From the NCBI GenBank assembly GCA_964036315.1, contig OZ038487.1:59170842-59234841 (forward strand): a stretch of DNA of 64,000 nt, written 5' to 3'. The DNA is from Acanthosepion esculentum. Taxonomy: Eukaryota; Mollusca; Cephalopoda; Sepiida; Sepiidae. The notes below the pieces were generated by a model, which did no database searches, was not told the origin of the DNA, and worked only from the letters and a program-made list of their open reading frames with translations. Of this stretch, positions 1 through 12,745 are shown piece after piece. Every line of letters starts with the position of its first letter. The first letter of the stretch is position 1. The translations under genes were made by a program, and so were the position numbers.

Positions 1-48
1 CCATAACTCACACACAGTTCCGTTACTTTACAGGCACGCCCGCATTTT

Positions 49-80
49 CTCTCTCCCTCTCTCCCTCTCTCTCTCTCTTG

Positions 81-116
<36 letters not shown>

Positions 117-122
117 GGCATG

Positions 123-192
<70 letters not shown>
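49..192. repeat. Compound microsatellite (CT)n-(TA)n-(GT)n
   Basis: Three adjoining dinucleotide runs: CT-rich 49-79, TA 81-111 and GT 125-192. The GT run is the (CA)n tail of the minus-strand R1 repeat that begins at 193. Long open frames across it encode only His-Thr, Cys-Val or Ile-Tyr alternation and are not genes. Confidence 0.97.
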
Positions 193-194
<2 letters not shown>

Positions 195-866
195 GGAATG
201 CACGGCTGCAATTTTCGTCGGATTTGCACCAAAATTTACATGCACATTGCTCCAATGTAGCGGGAAGGCCAAGACCTTTGCATTTCCCAACTCCCATCGA
301 TAGTGGAAATAATCGATTTTTTCATGCTTCTACGTCAGTTTTCATGTAGTTTGCGGCCATTTTCTACTGGCCAGAGTGAGAACCTATAGCTGGCTGCCAC
401 GAATAGGTAGGAAGATTCTATTGGCCAGCGTGAGAGCTAACAGCTGACTGACACGAATGTTAACTAGCATGCTAGCATGCAAAAACATCGATAGCTGCTT
501 TCGACACAAGTGGGAGAAATTTAAATCTACATGACACTTTACTCCAATTGGCTCATTCGCTTGTTTAAACTCAACGTTGATTCTGATTCCGCAGAACTGG
601 GTTGGATGTGAAAATGAATTTGTTGTTTTTCCAGTAACGAGTCCTTTTTTAAGGTTGAACGTTTTGTGTTCATTTTGTTTAGTTCTTTTTTCGTAACAGA
701 TTTAATGTTTACTATAGAGCTTAGAAAAAATTAGGCAATGTGAGATAGGCAAGAAGTAAGGGATGTAACAACATCAGCACGGCAAAAGTCACTCCTTTAA
801 AGGCAAAAATATTTTAAGTCAAGTGATTTTTTAATCAAGTACGGGCAACGGCTGCCCATGCTTCTA

Positions 867-868
<2 letters not shown>
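193..868 (-). repeat. Dispersed repeat R1, copy 1
   Basis: Read on the minus strand from 868 to 193, this ~0.68-kb block matches 34243-34958 (plus strand) almost end to end. Both start with ACTAG followed by a GC-rich GCCCG/GGGCAG stretch. They share a run of GAAAAAAGAACTAAACAAAA type and end in a GT(G)CAAATCCG-containing segment that runs straight into (CA)n. No protein frame is conserved between the copies. A defined start plus a simple-sequence tail fits a non-autonomous retroposon, for instance one mobilised by an RTE-like LINE. That class assignment is inference; the repeat itself is clear. Confidence 0.85.

Positions 869-896
<28 letters not shown>
868..896. repeat. (TA)n microsatellite
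   Basis: About 14 TA units directly abutting the 5' boundary of R1 copy 1. Confidence 0.95.
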
Positions 897-898
<2 letters not shown>

Positions 899-940
899 CT
901 ACTATTAATACCAGCATTCAACGTGCGATATATATATATT

Positions 941-1054
941 CACTTGAATGCTAATACCTTTGGGAAAGGTGTGAATCTTCTTCTTCTTCCACAGCTATGG
1001 GTAAATAGCAGGACAAACTGGGTTCTCTAGCCTTGAATGGCAACTGCATTCAAT
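941..1054 (+). repeat. SINE-2 fragment, central part
   Basis: Shares the ordered words GGGAAAGGT, ...GGGTAAATAGC.GGACAAACTGGGTTCT.TAGCCTTG.ATGGCAACT with the longer copies at 15683-16082 (minus), 37619-38005 (plus) and 45595-45920 (plus). Both the tRNA-like head and the 3' end are missing here. It is a family I call SINE-2 within this window. Similarity to known octopus tRNA-derived SINEs is likely but was not checked. Confidence 0.7.
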
Positions 1055-1465
1055 GTTGGATTTTGTAGTGAATATCTTTCGCCTTTTTTACAGCAACCAA
1101 ATGCGTACGTATATATGCAACGACACATGGATGAGAATATTTCCCCAGTCCCTCATTGTTTACATATGTTTATATTTGTGTGAGCTCCAACGAGTGAGCG
1201 TGCGAGTATGTATGTTTGCATAAGTATGAGTAGCGTTCCGACGAAATAATTTCCTCCCACTACCATAAAAACACCAATATACGCAACTATATATAAATCC
1301 AAAATTTAAAAATTCATCAGTTTGGCCGACGATCGCAAATATCGTGAAACCCAGGGTCACAAACGCACACCAATCCAACTAAATATGTTAGCTCTATTAC
1401 TGATATTTAGCACTTTCCAATAAGTACCGCGCATATATAATATATAAATAATATATATAAAAAAT

Positions 1466-1468
<3 letters not shown>
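1055..1468. other. No gene seen
   Basis: AT-rich unique-looking sequence. I found no open frame with transposon or gene-like character and no repeat shared with the rest of the window. Confidence 0.5.
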
Positions 1469-2109
<641 letters not shown>

Positions 2110-2200
2110 TCCATTGTATTCTCAGCATTTCTCTATAGAATCACAATTCTGTTGCCTCAAGTCTCTTCTACATTTTCTTAACTGCCATATAGGCGGACTT
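2110..2200 (-). pseudogene. RTE-like LINE fragment, RT C-terminal region
   Basis: The plus-strand text CTGTTGCCTCAAGTCTCTTC and its flanks match the longer minus-strand LINE copies at 20461-20560 and 52040-52110. In those copies the sequence encodes the ...ATEMxFYRRxLRI segment downstream of the reverse transcriptase domain. Only ~90 bp survive and no frame is kept. Confidence 0.6.
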
Positions 2201-3171
2201 TCATTACATAACAATTCATACCTCTTTTCTATGTAATTTTCCTGATTCCTAGTAAAGGGTGTTCCAATAATTTGGACCGATTTTAAATGTGAATTAAGTT
2301 TAAGTATCTAATGACCTTTTTCTTTTTCTTTCAGATTTAACAACTTAAATCTTTGGCAATTTCAACCATGGAAATTTTAACAATCAAATTTTTTTAGCGA
2401 TTTCATGGAGGTACCTAGTATAGCATAAGGCTAATAATATCAAGGTGTTTTCAGCAAGCAATGTACATATTATACAATCTGTAATGTTTCCGTTGTATAG
2501 ACTAATAAAGGCTCGTAAATTTTCTGTTTATTCATTTGCGAATTTCATCAGTAAATATTGGCGAGTAGGTGTGTGGCTTTGGTGATTTTCTGCAAACATG
2601 TATTATTCTTCGCGTAAGATGCACGAGACGCACTTCTTTTTTACTCTCTCGGGTTGGTACTTATATCTGTTATTCCATATCAGCTGGGCAGACCACAATA
2701 TTTCATGCCGGGAGCAGCTACTGAGATCCACCGAGTATCTAGGAGGCCATCTCCAAGGTCAGATTCGCTGATTCACTAGGGTTATCTGCATCTCTGGTGT
2801 ACCACTGACTGCAAGCTCTGTATTAGCATAATCTGCGATTAGCCCATTATATACTGGGGATTAATATTGATCAACCGCTCAGATTAAATCTTATATATTG
2901 GCGGTGAATAAGATTCAGCTCATCTGTTATTTCTTTATTTGAATCACATTTGAAGGGCCGGCGAATCTATAGTTGAGAATGCTAGATGAGATGAACTTAC
3001 TTTGTCAAACGCATAAAATATGACATCCGTGAGAATCAAAATCACCTAGGTGACGAATAGACTGAGGTCCCTCTATGTTAGATGAACTCTATACAGAAAA
3101 CAGTGTTAGTTTTGTATGACACAATATCAAACTTGTCGAGAACCAATTAAATTACAAGATCAGCTTTTTTT
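2201..3171. other. No gene seen
   Basis: AT-rich, with a more GC-rich stretch around 2690-2830 that I cannot assign. A sequence near 2257 resembles a mariner-type terminal repeat but no partner end was found. Confidence 0.4.
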
Positions 3172-3345
3172 AACGTTCAAAAATTTAAATTCAATGTCAA
3201 TCGCTATCTACGTTTCTCTTGTTCTCGTTCCTTAGGAATGTTTTCTGTTTTATAATTCTTCACATCCAGTAATCGCTTGTGCTTTGGTGGTTTTACTGCC
3301 TCGTTTTGCGGAACTTGATTAAAAAAAAATTTTAAAGCTCACAAA
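3172..3345 (+). pseudogene. Jockey/CR1-like LINE 3' end
   Basis: Contains AATGTCAATCGCTATCT followed by a TTGCTTGTG-type trailer and an A-rich end. This is the same order as the C-terminal ...KCNVNRHL... codons and 3' UTR of the LINE at 41421-41816 and of the scraps at 23137-23280 and 46180-46640. Heavily decayed, ~170 bp. Confidence 0.6.
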
Positions 3346-3377
3346 AAACAATTCCCTTGCGCAAAACATTCCCAATA

Positions 3378-3641
3378 GATTTTTATGAAGTTTAGCTTAG
3401 TTTAGCACAGAGCCTCCATAATTAGTGTCTAACGAGAAAGAAATATTCTAAACCATTGAATAATGTAATAAATTACCTCACTTAACAACTGTCCCTCAAA
3501 GTAATGCTTTTGAATAAATATTTAGAAAATGTCTTGAGATTCACTCAGAATCGAATATTCCAGATTTTTACGAAGTTTAGCTTAGTTTAGCACAGGACCT
3601 CCATAACTAGGGTCTAACGAGGAAGAAATATTATAAACCAT
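3378..3641. repeat. Direct repeat, two ~80-bp copies
   Basis: 3378-3457 and 3562-3641 share AGATTTTTA.GAAGTTTAGC followed by TTAGTTTAGCACAG and ...CTAACGAG.AAGAAATATT. They are 184 bp apart. Tandem duplication of a short non-coding unit; origin unknown. Confidence 0.85.
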
Positions 3642-3654
3642 CTTTGGAAGAATC

Positions 3655-3775
3655 TCTCTGAATGGGCATGATATGATCCTCTGTAAAAGGAATGGCGGCT
3701 CTTAGCTGAGAATGTGAAAACTGGTGGAACTAAGGAATGTAGCTTGTTAGAACATTTTCCATGAACATCATGGTT
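3655..3775 (-). pseudogene. LINE C-terminal scrap
   Basis: The text around GGAACTAAGGAATGTAGCTTG matches the trailing parts of the minus-strand LINE remnants near 23755-23960 and 24460-24560. It is too short to translate usefully. Confidence 0.5.
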
Positions 3776-3984
3776 AAATAACGAGAGGGTTACTATGCAT
3801 CAGCTGTTCAATTAGGGCTTCTTCAGTGAAAAATAATTCATCAGTTATGAGTTTGAATTATATTAAGCCTGGAATGTGAAGATTGGGCAGTTCCGATCAA
3901 GATATGGCAGGATAGAGATTGGCAGATGCTCTCTTGGGAAAAATCTAGCTGGTTATATTCAGTGACTCGAAAATCAAACTAATT

Positions 3985-4345
3985 ACAGCCTCGCCGATCG
4001 GATCCTGAACTATGACCAATCACGATGAATGGATGTTCCCTCAGCGAAGCCCTTGAGAAACTATTAGGCCTCAAACACAACCCAGACCTCACGTGGAACT
4101 TGTACATACGACCAATCGCTAAAGACGCAGGAAAAATGGTCGGTTCCCTGTACGGCGCCAACAAGTAGCTGGCTCCAAGAGCTATCCTCTACTTTTACAA
4201 GAGCCAGATAAGGCCTAAATTGTGTTCTATTGTCATATTTATGCAGAAGTTGCCCATTCCTCACATTCAAGTCTCGATAGAATCTCCGCGTCTTTGTGAG
4301 TAACAAATTATTTCACGCCCTGCAACCCCTCTGTCACAGACAAGA
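3985..4345 (+). pseudogene. Non-LTR retrotransposon, RT thumb/C-terminal region
   Basis: In the frame starting at 4061 the plus strand reads LLGLKHNPDLTWNLYIRPIA, then KDAGKMVGSLYGA, a stop, and APRAILYFYKSQIRPKL. This is the highly characteristic segment after the YADD box of Jockey/CR1-like LINEs (leucine-leucine-gly-leu... TW...I..IAK...G.LYRA...L.LYKSQIRP). It lacks a start, carries at least one in-frame stop and drifts out of frame after ~4230. The open frames on the opposite strand (3979-4306) are shadows of this. Confidence 0.88.
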
Positions 4346-5573
4346 TTTCTGAAGGGGAAAGACCAAAGTTTATTTTAATTATATTTTTAATTTTTTCCTT
4401 CTTTTTAGAACATTCTAAATTTTGATTAGAAAAACCTTGTTTCTCTTTGTATCACCGGAACTAGGAAAATAACATATACAATTTTTAGCACGTTTTTTTT
4501 TTGTATGACACACATTAATTTGGAAAATCTTTCAAAAATAAAAATAATTGACTGATGTTAATGAAACTTTCAGAAACTATTCACAGATGATCAAAATTAT
4601 TATAAATATGTTTTTGTTTAATATTAACGTCATGGCAGAATTTTTTTTATATTTATTACCTCCCCCCATCACTAATTTATGAAAGCTCTAGAAATTCGAT
4701 CGAGTCCACTGTAGTGATTACAATAGTTAAAAGCACAAGGCATTGAAGAATGCAAATCATGTCTTTTTTTGTTTTTAATTGGACCCCTACTTTAAAATCA
4801 ACTCTAAATTGTAACATAACTCAATAAAACAAAGATATAATTTAATTTCAAATGCTTTTATTAGCTTTTAGTTGTTTTTATGAATATGGACAATGTTTTC
4901 TGAAAGCAAAAAAAAAACAAAAAAATCGATGAAAAATGAATTTTTAATACAATTATTTGTTATTTCTTTAATTATAATATTTTTTTACATTTAAGCTGTT
5001 AAAATATAAAATTAGTTAAAAGCGCATCAGGTTTTGTAAGTGTCCTTATGAGATAGATCTTTTTTTAGTGCGTTGTAAATTGTATCTTTTTGACTAATCA
5101 TAAGACCCGCACTAATTAAGAAATGTTATTTTGTGTTTATAATCGGTCTGTGATTATAAAGAACGGAAGACCCACCAGAATACAATTAAGTTGCGTTATT
5201 TGAGTTAAGCATTGTTCTCCACTGTTAAGGCCTTTACTTTTGCGAAACACGTGTGGATAAGTTAATTTGATTTTTCAATTTCAACTGAGAATGGTACCTA
5301 CAAATATCATTATCATCTTATGAAATTTATATGATCTTATTTTTATATTAATCTCAGTTATGACATTTTTCCATAAATGAAATATAAAAATTAATAATGA
5401 AATGAATGGAAATACAAATAATACAGTCAAATGTAGAAATGTACATAAAATTATAGAATTTTATGTACACTTCTGATAAAATTTCATAAGAAAGGTACCT
5501 ATAAATTAATTAGATACCTTTCTTGTAGAGATAGGACCTGTAACAATGTTATGGTATTTTACAATACATAAAT
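4346..5573. other. AT-rich spacer with two short hairpins
   Basis: No gene seen. Two perfect or near-perfect palindromes lie close together: GTACATAAAATT / AATTTTATGTAC at 5441-5468 (4-bp loop) and AAGAAAGGTA / TACCTTTCTT at about 5488-5524. Either could be a decayed inverted-repeat element. Confidence 0.5.
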
Positions 5574-5828
5574 ACAGACAGACAGACGGACCATCAAAGC
5601 TAATTGCCCAGAAATCGCGATCAAAGACCACAAGAACAGAATGTGCTTTCTTATTGACCTGGCAATCCCTGCTGATTATAATGTATCTTTGAAGATTTTC
5701 AACGAACTATCACAATACTAGGATCTTCAAGTAGAAATCTTTAAAATGTGGCATATGAGGACATCAATAATTCCAGTTGTAGTTGAAGCCCTCAGATTGA
5801 TTGGAAAATATTCATTGTATTTCTGGTA
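5574..5828 (+). pseudogene. LINE polyprotein C-terminal domain fragment
   Basis: One frame runs from 5574 and reads ...CPEIAIKDHKNRMCFLIDLA, then IPADYNVSLKIFNELSQY, one stop, DLQVEIFKMWHMRTSIIPVV and VEALRLIGKY. This is the conserved tail of a family of invertebrate LINE polyproteins ('...DIAIP.D.N...KE.EK..KY.DL..EI..MW......PVV.GALG.I'). Only ~85 codons survive, with a single stop, so this copy is less decayed than its neighbours. No other copy of this lineage was found in the window. Confidence 0.85.
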
Positions 5829-8516
5829 GCTGTTGTCTTAAAGATATGTAAATGATTGTACTCACAAGTAAAAATCACACATTACGAAGAGCTTTATCCA
5901 TGTAAAATGTATATGATCTTAGTTTTTGTTTATTTACAAGAATGATCAGTGGAAAAATCCATGCAGCCATTTCTGATCTTAGTTCTCTGGTTGGAACCCG
6001 GGGGGAAATGCGTATACAACAGGAAATCAAAGATAATAATAATTCCGTGCCAATAAACTACTAAATGAAAGAAAAGCAAAAGGATGTAAAGAGAAAAAGG
6101 CTTCGAATAAGAAATAAGGAATAGGCTATAATTAAGCGACTGACTCTATGCGTTTGTCGTGTCTTCGTTCCCAACGGATCTATAAAGTAATCCGCTGGCC
6201 CAATGAGTACAAGTTAAGTACCTGTTTACGACTTTCACAATTAGTTGACGTGCGCCAGATTTTCATTACCCATCATCAGTCTCCAAGCCATAAGACTCAG
6301 CACCCTCGTTTCTTATCTGAAGTAATCATCTCTGACTGAAGCATTCCCATTACGCTGTATCCACCCAACCAACCAACCATCCGCACTCTTTCCCTTACGC
6401 GATCCTTATCCACTGGCATCTCTTTTCTATCCAGATCTTCGGGGTCAATGACTGCATTCAAAATGCATTATTCTGTTCCTTTTTTAGCGTTTTCTTTGTT
6501 TTTATTTTTGCCGTTGGTCATTCGTATGACTAATATTTTTCTTTTTTATTGTCGCGGTTGTTTTCTCATAAGTCGATTTATACGTGAGACTTGAACAAAT
6601 CAGTCTTTCTCTGTCACCATTAGCGCTTCCATATTAGCTGTTTTCTTACTTTTCTTTTATTTCAAACGATTTTATTTTATCAGAAATTGCTTTCATAGTT
6701 TTCTTTATTTTCTGATGACTTCATTCCTCTAAATAATTTTGCTACTGGAATTTTTTAATATATATATATATATATATATTTTTAAATCCTTTTATATGGT
6801 CATTATTCATTATTGTTTGATGAATTTAGTTTTTCATTTACTTCCTCTTCTGATTTTTATCATCATCATCATCATCATCATCATCATTTCGCTTTTATTT
6901 TATTTAAATTTCGTTTTTTCTCATTCATTTTTTCACTGTTGTGAATCAATGTCTGCCACTAATTTTTTTAGATATTTTTTTTAATCATTGGTTGTATTTG
7001 GCCTTTTTTATATATTTCTTAGCGTTTGACAGCCATTGCTTCTTTTAATTATCTTGCTTCATAATTGGTTTTTATTTTTTAAAGATTCTTCATGTTTATT
7101 TCTTTTTCTTCTAATTTCTGCTCGGTTCTTTTGTATGAAAATTAATAATGGATCTCATTTATACTTATTTATAAAAAGTAAATTAAAAATACTGGCGTTA
7201 CGAATCTTTCAAGTCTGCAATTATATCTAGTAATTTTCACGGTTTATTTTTTTTTTTTTAGTCTTTCGTTCGACTGGTATGTCCTATTACTTGAGTACTG
7301 TCAGTATATTTTATGACATCTCTCTTCTTTAAAACAAAAAATTCCTTCCGTTCAGTGGTTAAATACGACATGACAATTTTTATTCTCTACTTTGTTTCTG
7401 ATTTTTTTCATCTGCATCCAAAAAAAAAACTTTATTAATCTTACTTTTTATCTTATTGTTCTTTAATCGCTTGAGGATTGTTCACATTTATTAATATCTC
7501 TTTGCTACCTTGCCAGGCTGTACTGGACCGTTTTGCGCAGAATAAAAAATGATCACATTTACCTCAAATAAATATATTCATGTTATTCTCAAGGAATATT
7601 AATTGCCTCGTTCAGATCATTAGTATACATTTCATTGTAGTTCCTGTTTTCCATAAAACTTCCTTGTTGCTCACATATTTCATTCTTTATATTTTCAGGA
7701 TCCATCGATAGCAAATCGTTCACCCGTGTCTCTTTATCTGCGATGAGATTTTCCAACATTCACTATTCAAAATTTAATCATAAAGTACTTTTTTTGTCAT
7801 AATAAATTTTGTAAAAAATATCATGCCTCATGTTTTTTTTTAACATGCATAATAATTTTCTCTTATTTAAATTACAAAACAGCTACTTTTGGGACCAATT
7901 CAAAGAATTACCAGGGGTGTCCTCAAACATTTTAATATCCACACAAAATTCCACACCTATAATGAATTTGGGAAATATATATACAATATATATAATGAAT
8001 TCGGCTTATCATTCTTTCTAAGAATATGTTAGAAAAATGCAATGCGAAGAAATGCCCCCAAAAATAAACTCAGATAATTATTATTCTGTTAGGTTTTCAG
8101 TCAGTAAATTTAAAACCTTCAAATAATCATAACTCTTTTAAAAGTCAAGCAAATATTTATTGAGTATTGTCAGAACTTATTTAATATCTCATATCTCTTC
8201 AGGGTGTAGGCGATCATACCTCTCTACAGATCCCTTTTTCTGTAATTATCTGTGAAATTCCACGATATCCATGGAAAAATAATAGTAATTTGCTATTATA
8301 TTCTACACAGTTTTGAATTATTTTTTTTCTTTTTCTAGACGGGCTTCCACCCAAGAATAGAGATCTCAATCAATATTATTGTTTAATCCGTAGGTTGTTG
8401 GGAGAATAGATAGCCAAGTTATTTATAAGATTTTATTAATAAAAAAAAACACAAGTAAAATGTGTTTGAAAAATAAAAATATCATGATAAATATATATAA
8501 TTTTATGAATGACATA
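5829..8516. other. 2.7 kb AT-rich region, no gene recognised
   Basis: Contains short simple repeats, notably (TA)n at about 6760-6780 and (ATC)n at 6858-6890, and T-rich tracts. Apparent 60-80 residue frames are Ile/Phe/Leu-rich products of base composition. I see no transposon signature except the CAGG end of the mariner that starts at 8517. Confidence 0.5.
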
Positions 8517-9394
8517 CAGGCTGCGATGGATACATTTTCGGCTAAATTACACAAAAATGAAAATAACGCTGACATCTCATTTTAACAGATATATTTACCA
8601 GAATTATACAAAAATACCTTGAAATATTAAAGAGTAAATTACTTCAATAAGATTGCCATTTATTTCGACGACGGCCTCTAGACGACTTCAGAAACTCCTG
8701 TAACTCTTCTAGATGGTCAGCTTGTAAAAGTTGGTGAATAAAGCCATAGTCCCTGCCTTCAGTTAATCATTGGTGTTAAAAGAAGTTTTGTTGGTCTCTC
8801 GCTCAACTGCGCCCCACACATAATAATCAAAGGGGTTACAGTCTGGGTAGTTAGGTGTCCAGGTGTAAGTGGTGATGTTGTCGCGGAAATAGTTTGACAG
8901 CCATGACAGTCTTCTCCTGCTTGTGTGGCATGATGCAAAATCTGGTTGCCATCCATAAGGTCTTCCAGCAGCCACCCTCTTGACTCAAGGCACTTCATGT
9001 AGGCCTCCGTGTTGAGTCTGAATTCCTGTAGGAAAATGGAGGCATAACTTAACCATCGTAACCAACTTAACTTAACCATGTATGTGAGCATTACAAACAT
9101 CTTCGTAATCACCATGATATTCATCCAATTCTTTCCGAATCCTCTGCACTGTCTTCAGATTGACACCCAAACACCCTGAAATATTCGTATTGGAGCTTCT
9201 GGCGTGAATGCCAAGCAGTACAGCATGCCGTTTCAAAATTTCTGGCGAAGTGAATCGTGCTACGGTGAAATGTTTCTACCAGCGGGTGCCCAACTGACCC
9301 CACTATACTTTGCAGACGTCAAAATAAAAAACAAAGAACGCATATGCACAAAATTAAAAATATAAATTAGCGGCAATTTACACATCGCATCCTG
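8517..9394 (-). mobile_element. Mariner-family element, DD37D (maT-like), degraded but with both ends
   Basis: Left end CAGGCTGCGATGGATA and right end (reverse complement) CAGGATGCGATGTGTA form imperfect terminal inverted repeats. These continue into a shared CGGCTAA.TTA block. Both ends are flanked by TA (8515-8516 and 9395-9396), the target duplication expected of Tc1/mariner elements. At 878 bp it is shorter than the usual ~1.3 kb, so the interior has been lost. The right boundary lies 11 bp from the next element at 9406. Confidence 0.85.
8763..9300 (-). pseudogene. maT-like (DD37D) mariner transposase, frameshifted remnant
   Basis: On the minus strand three frames must be combined. About 9120-9240 gives a helix-turn-helix-like stretch (GCLGVNLKTVQRIRKELDEY). 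About 9010-9030 gives FRLNTEAYMKCLES. 8763-8975 gives the catalytic region with WQPDFASCHTSRR...PNYPDCNPFDYYVWG. Between the Asp of QPDFASCHT and the Asp of NPFDYYVW there are 37 residues, matching the DD37D class. The first catalytic Asp block is missing and there are at least two frameshifts, so it is dead. Confidence 0.85.
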
Positions 9395-9405
9395 TATAAG
9401 AATTA

Positions 9406-9946
9406 CCGTTTATTTCCGCGTATAAGGCGACCTTTAGATAAGACGAGGTAAAAAAAATATAGTAGATTTTCATGAATTTATCCTATACCTCTAGTATAAA
9501 ACAACAGCTTATTGATTATATAATGATGATTTTATTAGAAATGTTATTACTTACTGTATCCTTAGAAATTCAAAGTAAACAAAATAATAAAACCGATTCT
9601 ATACCATGCTTTTCCGACACACGTCTCCTAAAAGGGAAAACATATTTGTTTTTACATTTCATCCCGTGATCTTTTGCGACTACTGATTCTTCTTCCTCCA
9701 CTTCTTTTATGAAGTTATACCAGTAAAATATAAGGTAGGAATGTTTTTATTACTTTATTATGAGTTTATTTTTAATGTGTATCTTTTCATGCACGTTATT
9801 AGTTATCACACCAAGGCCGAGGTTAGCCTTCCGACAAACATCACTCAGAGTTTTATATATTTTTTTTAATTGTAGTATAAAACGACCCCTAAATTTTAAG
9901 GGAGATTTTTGGATTTAAAAGTCGTCTTATACACGGAAATACACGG
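9406..9946. mobile_element. Non-autonomous TIR element, possibly pogo/Tigger-like
   Basis: Left end CCGTTTATTTCCGCGTATAA and right end TTATACACGGAAATACACGG are inverted repeats, followed inward by GGCGAC/GTCGTC. TA flanks both ends (9404-9405 and 9947-9948). The right arm also holds a nested TATAAAACGACCCCTAAATT block. At 541 bp with no transposase-like frame it looks like a MITE. Termini of the CCGT...CGTATAAG.CG type recur in pogo/Tigger-like families; that assignment is from memory and moderate. Confidence 0.75.
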
Positions 9947-10039
9947 TAGTTTAAAAGGTGTTTTCAAAAACCAAAATAAAATTATATTATTTGACAATTC
10001 TTTTTTAAATAGAACATTTAAAAGCTCATCTTGTTCTAT

Positions 10040-10405
10040 ATTATGGTAAAAATGGATCGCCAGCAAGGAAATCGACACCAAAAATAACGACCAAAAATGG
10101 ACACTAAATAAAACGACCAATAAGGACACCAAATATAATTACAAAAAAGGACACCAAATATAACGAAACAAACGGTCATCAAATATAACGAAAAAAGCGG
10201 ACACAAAATATAACGATACAAAAGGCCACCAAATATAACGACACAAAAGGACACCAACTATAACGACCATAAAAGGTTTCCAATATAATTACAGAAAAGG
10301 ACACCAAATATAACGATACAAAAGGACACCAAATATAACGATGCAAAAGGATAGCAAATTTAAAAACAATAGCAAAATAGACACTAAATATAACGACGAA
10401 AACCA
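10040..10405. repeat. 25-bp minisatellite, about 14 units
   Basis: Imperfect tandem copies of a unit close to GGACACCAAATATAACGA plus CACAAAA (about 25 bp). The units vary mostly at the CACAAAA part and in length by 1-3 bp. On the minus strand the repeat keeps long frames open and yields a hydrophobic repeating peptide rich in VSFCIVIFGVLLYRYIWCP-type segments. I attribute that to composition, not coding. Confidence 0.93.
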
Positions 10406-11184
10406 TTTGTACAGACAGTTGTGATAAAAAGAAATAGACTCTTCTGTAAAATCTTCACAAATGGGGAATTGAAACGTAGTCAAATCCAGTCTTAAAAAGT
10501 CAAATTAATTTCTTTAAAACTAAACTTTGATTGTTTGATACATCCCTCGTGTACCACACTGCCGACAAAATTCCGGAAAAATTCGCCTCTCTTGTTTACC
10601 AATAACACATAAATTTCCAATGCAAAATTCAGTTATTAGCTGTATGGGAAATGCAAGTGTGAAAGAGGACACTTCTTAAAGTGAAGATTTGTTGAACAAC
10701 CGGACATCAATCCGACGACTGTTATTTACTTTTTATGGATGCCTATTCAAAATATCCGTGAAGACGACTACATTTTTCGCCTAATTAACTCCTCTATTTA
10801 ACATTACCATCAATAACTCCTCCATAAAAATTCAGAATAATAGAAAAGATGTTTCCTTCTGCAGGAACTATCCCAATTGGTGCATCTTTTTCTCGAATAT
10901 TCAGGCCGGTATACAAAAATAAATGTACTGTTTAAAATAAACACAGCGTCTACTTTAATATGGGTATACACTAAAAATAACATTTAATGTCATTATGCAT
11001 ATTAAAATTTTCCTTACTTTAATGCACAAACATTTCATCAGTATGCAACAATGTCCAACAACATCTTCAACAAGAACAACATTATGATTAGCTAAAGCTT
11101 CACCAAAAACCTCGAACAGTATATAGCACAACATAATAATATAACATTAGCAAATATTAAAAAAGAACCACAATAGTAATATTA
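10406..11184. other. AT-rich, one SINE-1 scrap
   Basis: No gene seen. At 10893-10945 the words TCTCGAATATTCAGGCCGGTA and ACTGTTTA.AATAAAC match the middle of SINE-1 (see 47560-47990). Confidence 0.5.
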
Positions 11185-11493
11185 ATACGGACACAGTTTA
11201 ATTGTCGAAAAAACAGCACTTTCCCACTTGATCATAAATTAATGAACAAAGGCGTTATTTTGAAGGCTAACATTAAAAATAATGGCGAGATTAGGTTTTA
11301 TTTTGGTTCCATTGCAAACCAGTGGAAGACTCGGTATTACCATCATAAAATGACTCTTACCAATAAAAAAGATTTAAATGCCACTGCACTCTCGAAATTT
11401 TACTGGGGAATTAAAAACGAATAACTACACACCGGTAGTAAATTGGAATTTTTCCACAACGGAAAATTATGTACCATATAAACTTTGAGCAAG
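11185..11493 (+). pseudogene. Penelope-like element, GIY-YIG endonuclease fragment (lineage 1)
   Basis: One frame, open from before 11203 and through the ATG at 11242, reads TQFNCRKNSTFPLDH, then NKGVILKANI, FYFGSIANQWKTRYYHHK and ALSKFYWGIK before a stop at 11422. A -1 shift continues as NNYTPVVNWNFSTTENYVPY. The pattern CRK...PL......V.Y.A.I....YFG....R...H...L.NK...TALSK..W matches the zinc-knuckle and GIY-YIG endonuclease region that follows the RT in PLE polyproteins. The catalytic Arg position is present (KTRYYHHK). The YIG reads YFG. The RT upstream is gone. Confidence 0.75.
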
Positions 11494-12428
<935 letters not shown>

Positions 12429-12745
12429 AATGTATGAATTCAAGGTATATTTAGCCAGCAAGTATTGAACTAAACAATTTTAATTTATAGTATTCATTCA
12501 AACAGGTTTTGATTAAAAAGAACCATGTTTAATTTTTTATTACATTTTTCAAACTTTCTGATAAGGTATTGGGTGTGGTGATTGGAGTTATATATAAACT
12601 GTCCGAAGTTCATATTTTCTTATTTTTGTACCCTGGAATGTTTAGCCACAACTTCAAACACAATACTCAACACATTATCAGAAAAATGGAAAATATAATA
12701 AAAAATTAAACAGACAGAACTTGTCCATTCTTTTTAATCAAATTT

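Noticed and set aside
2257..2290. AAGGGTGTTCCAATAATTTGGACC as a mariner terminal repeat
   Set aside because: No partner end, no target duplication and no transposase sequence nearby.
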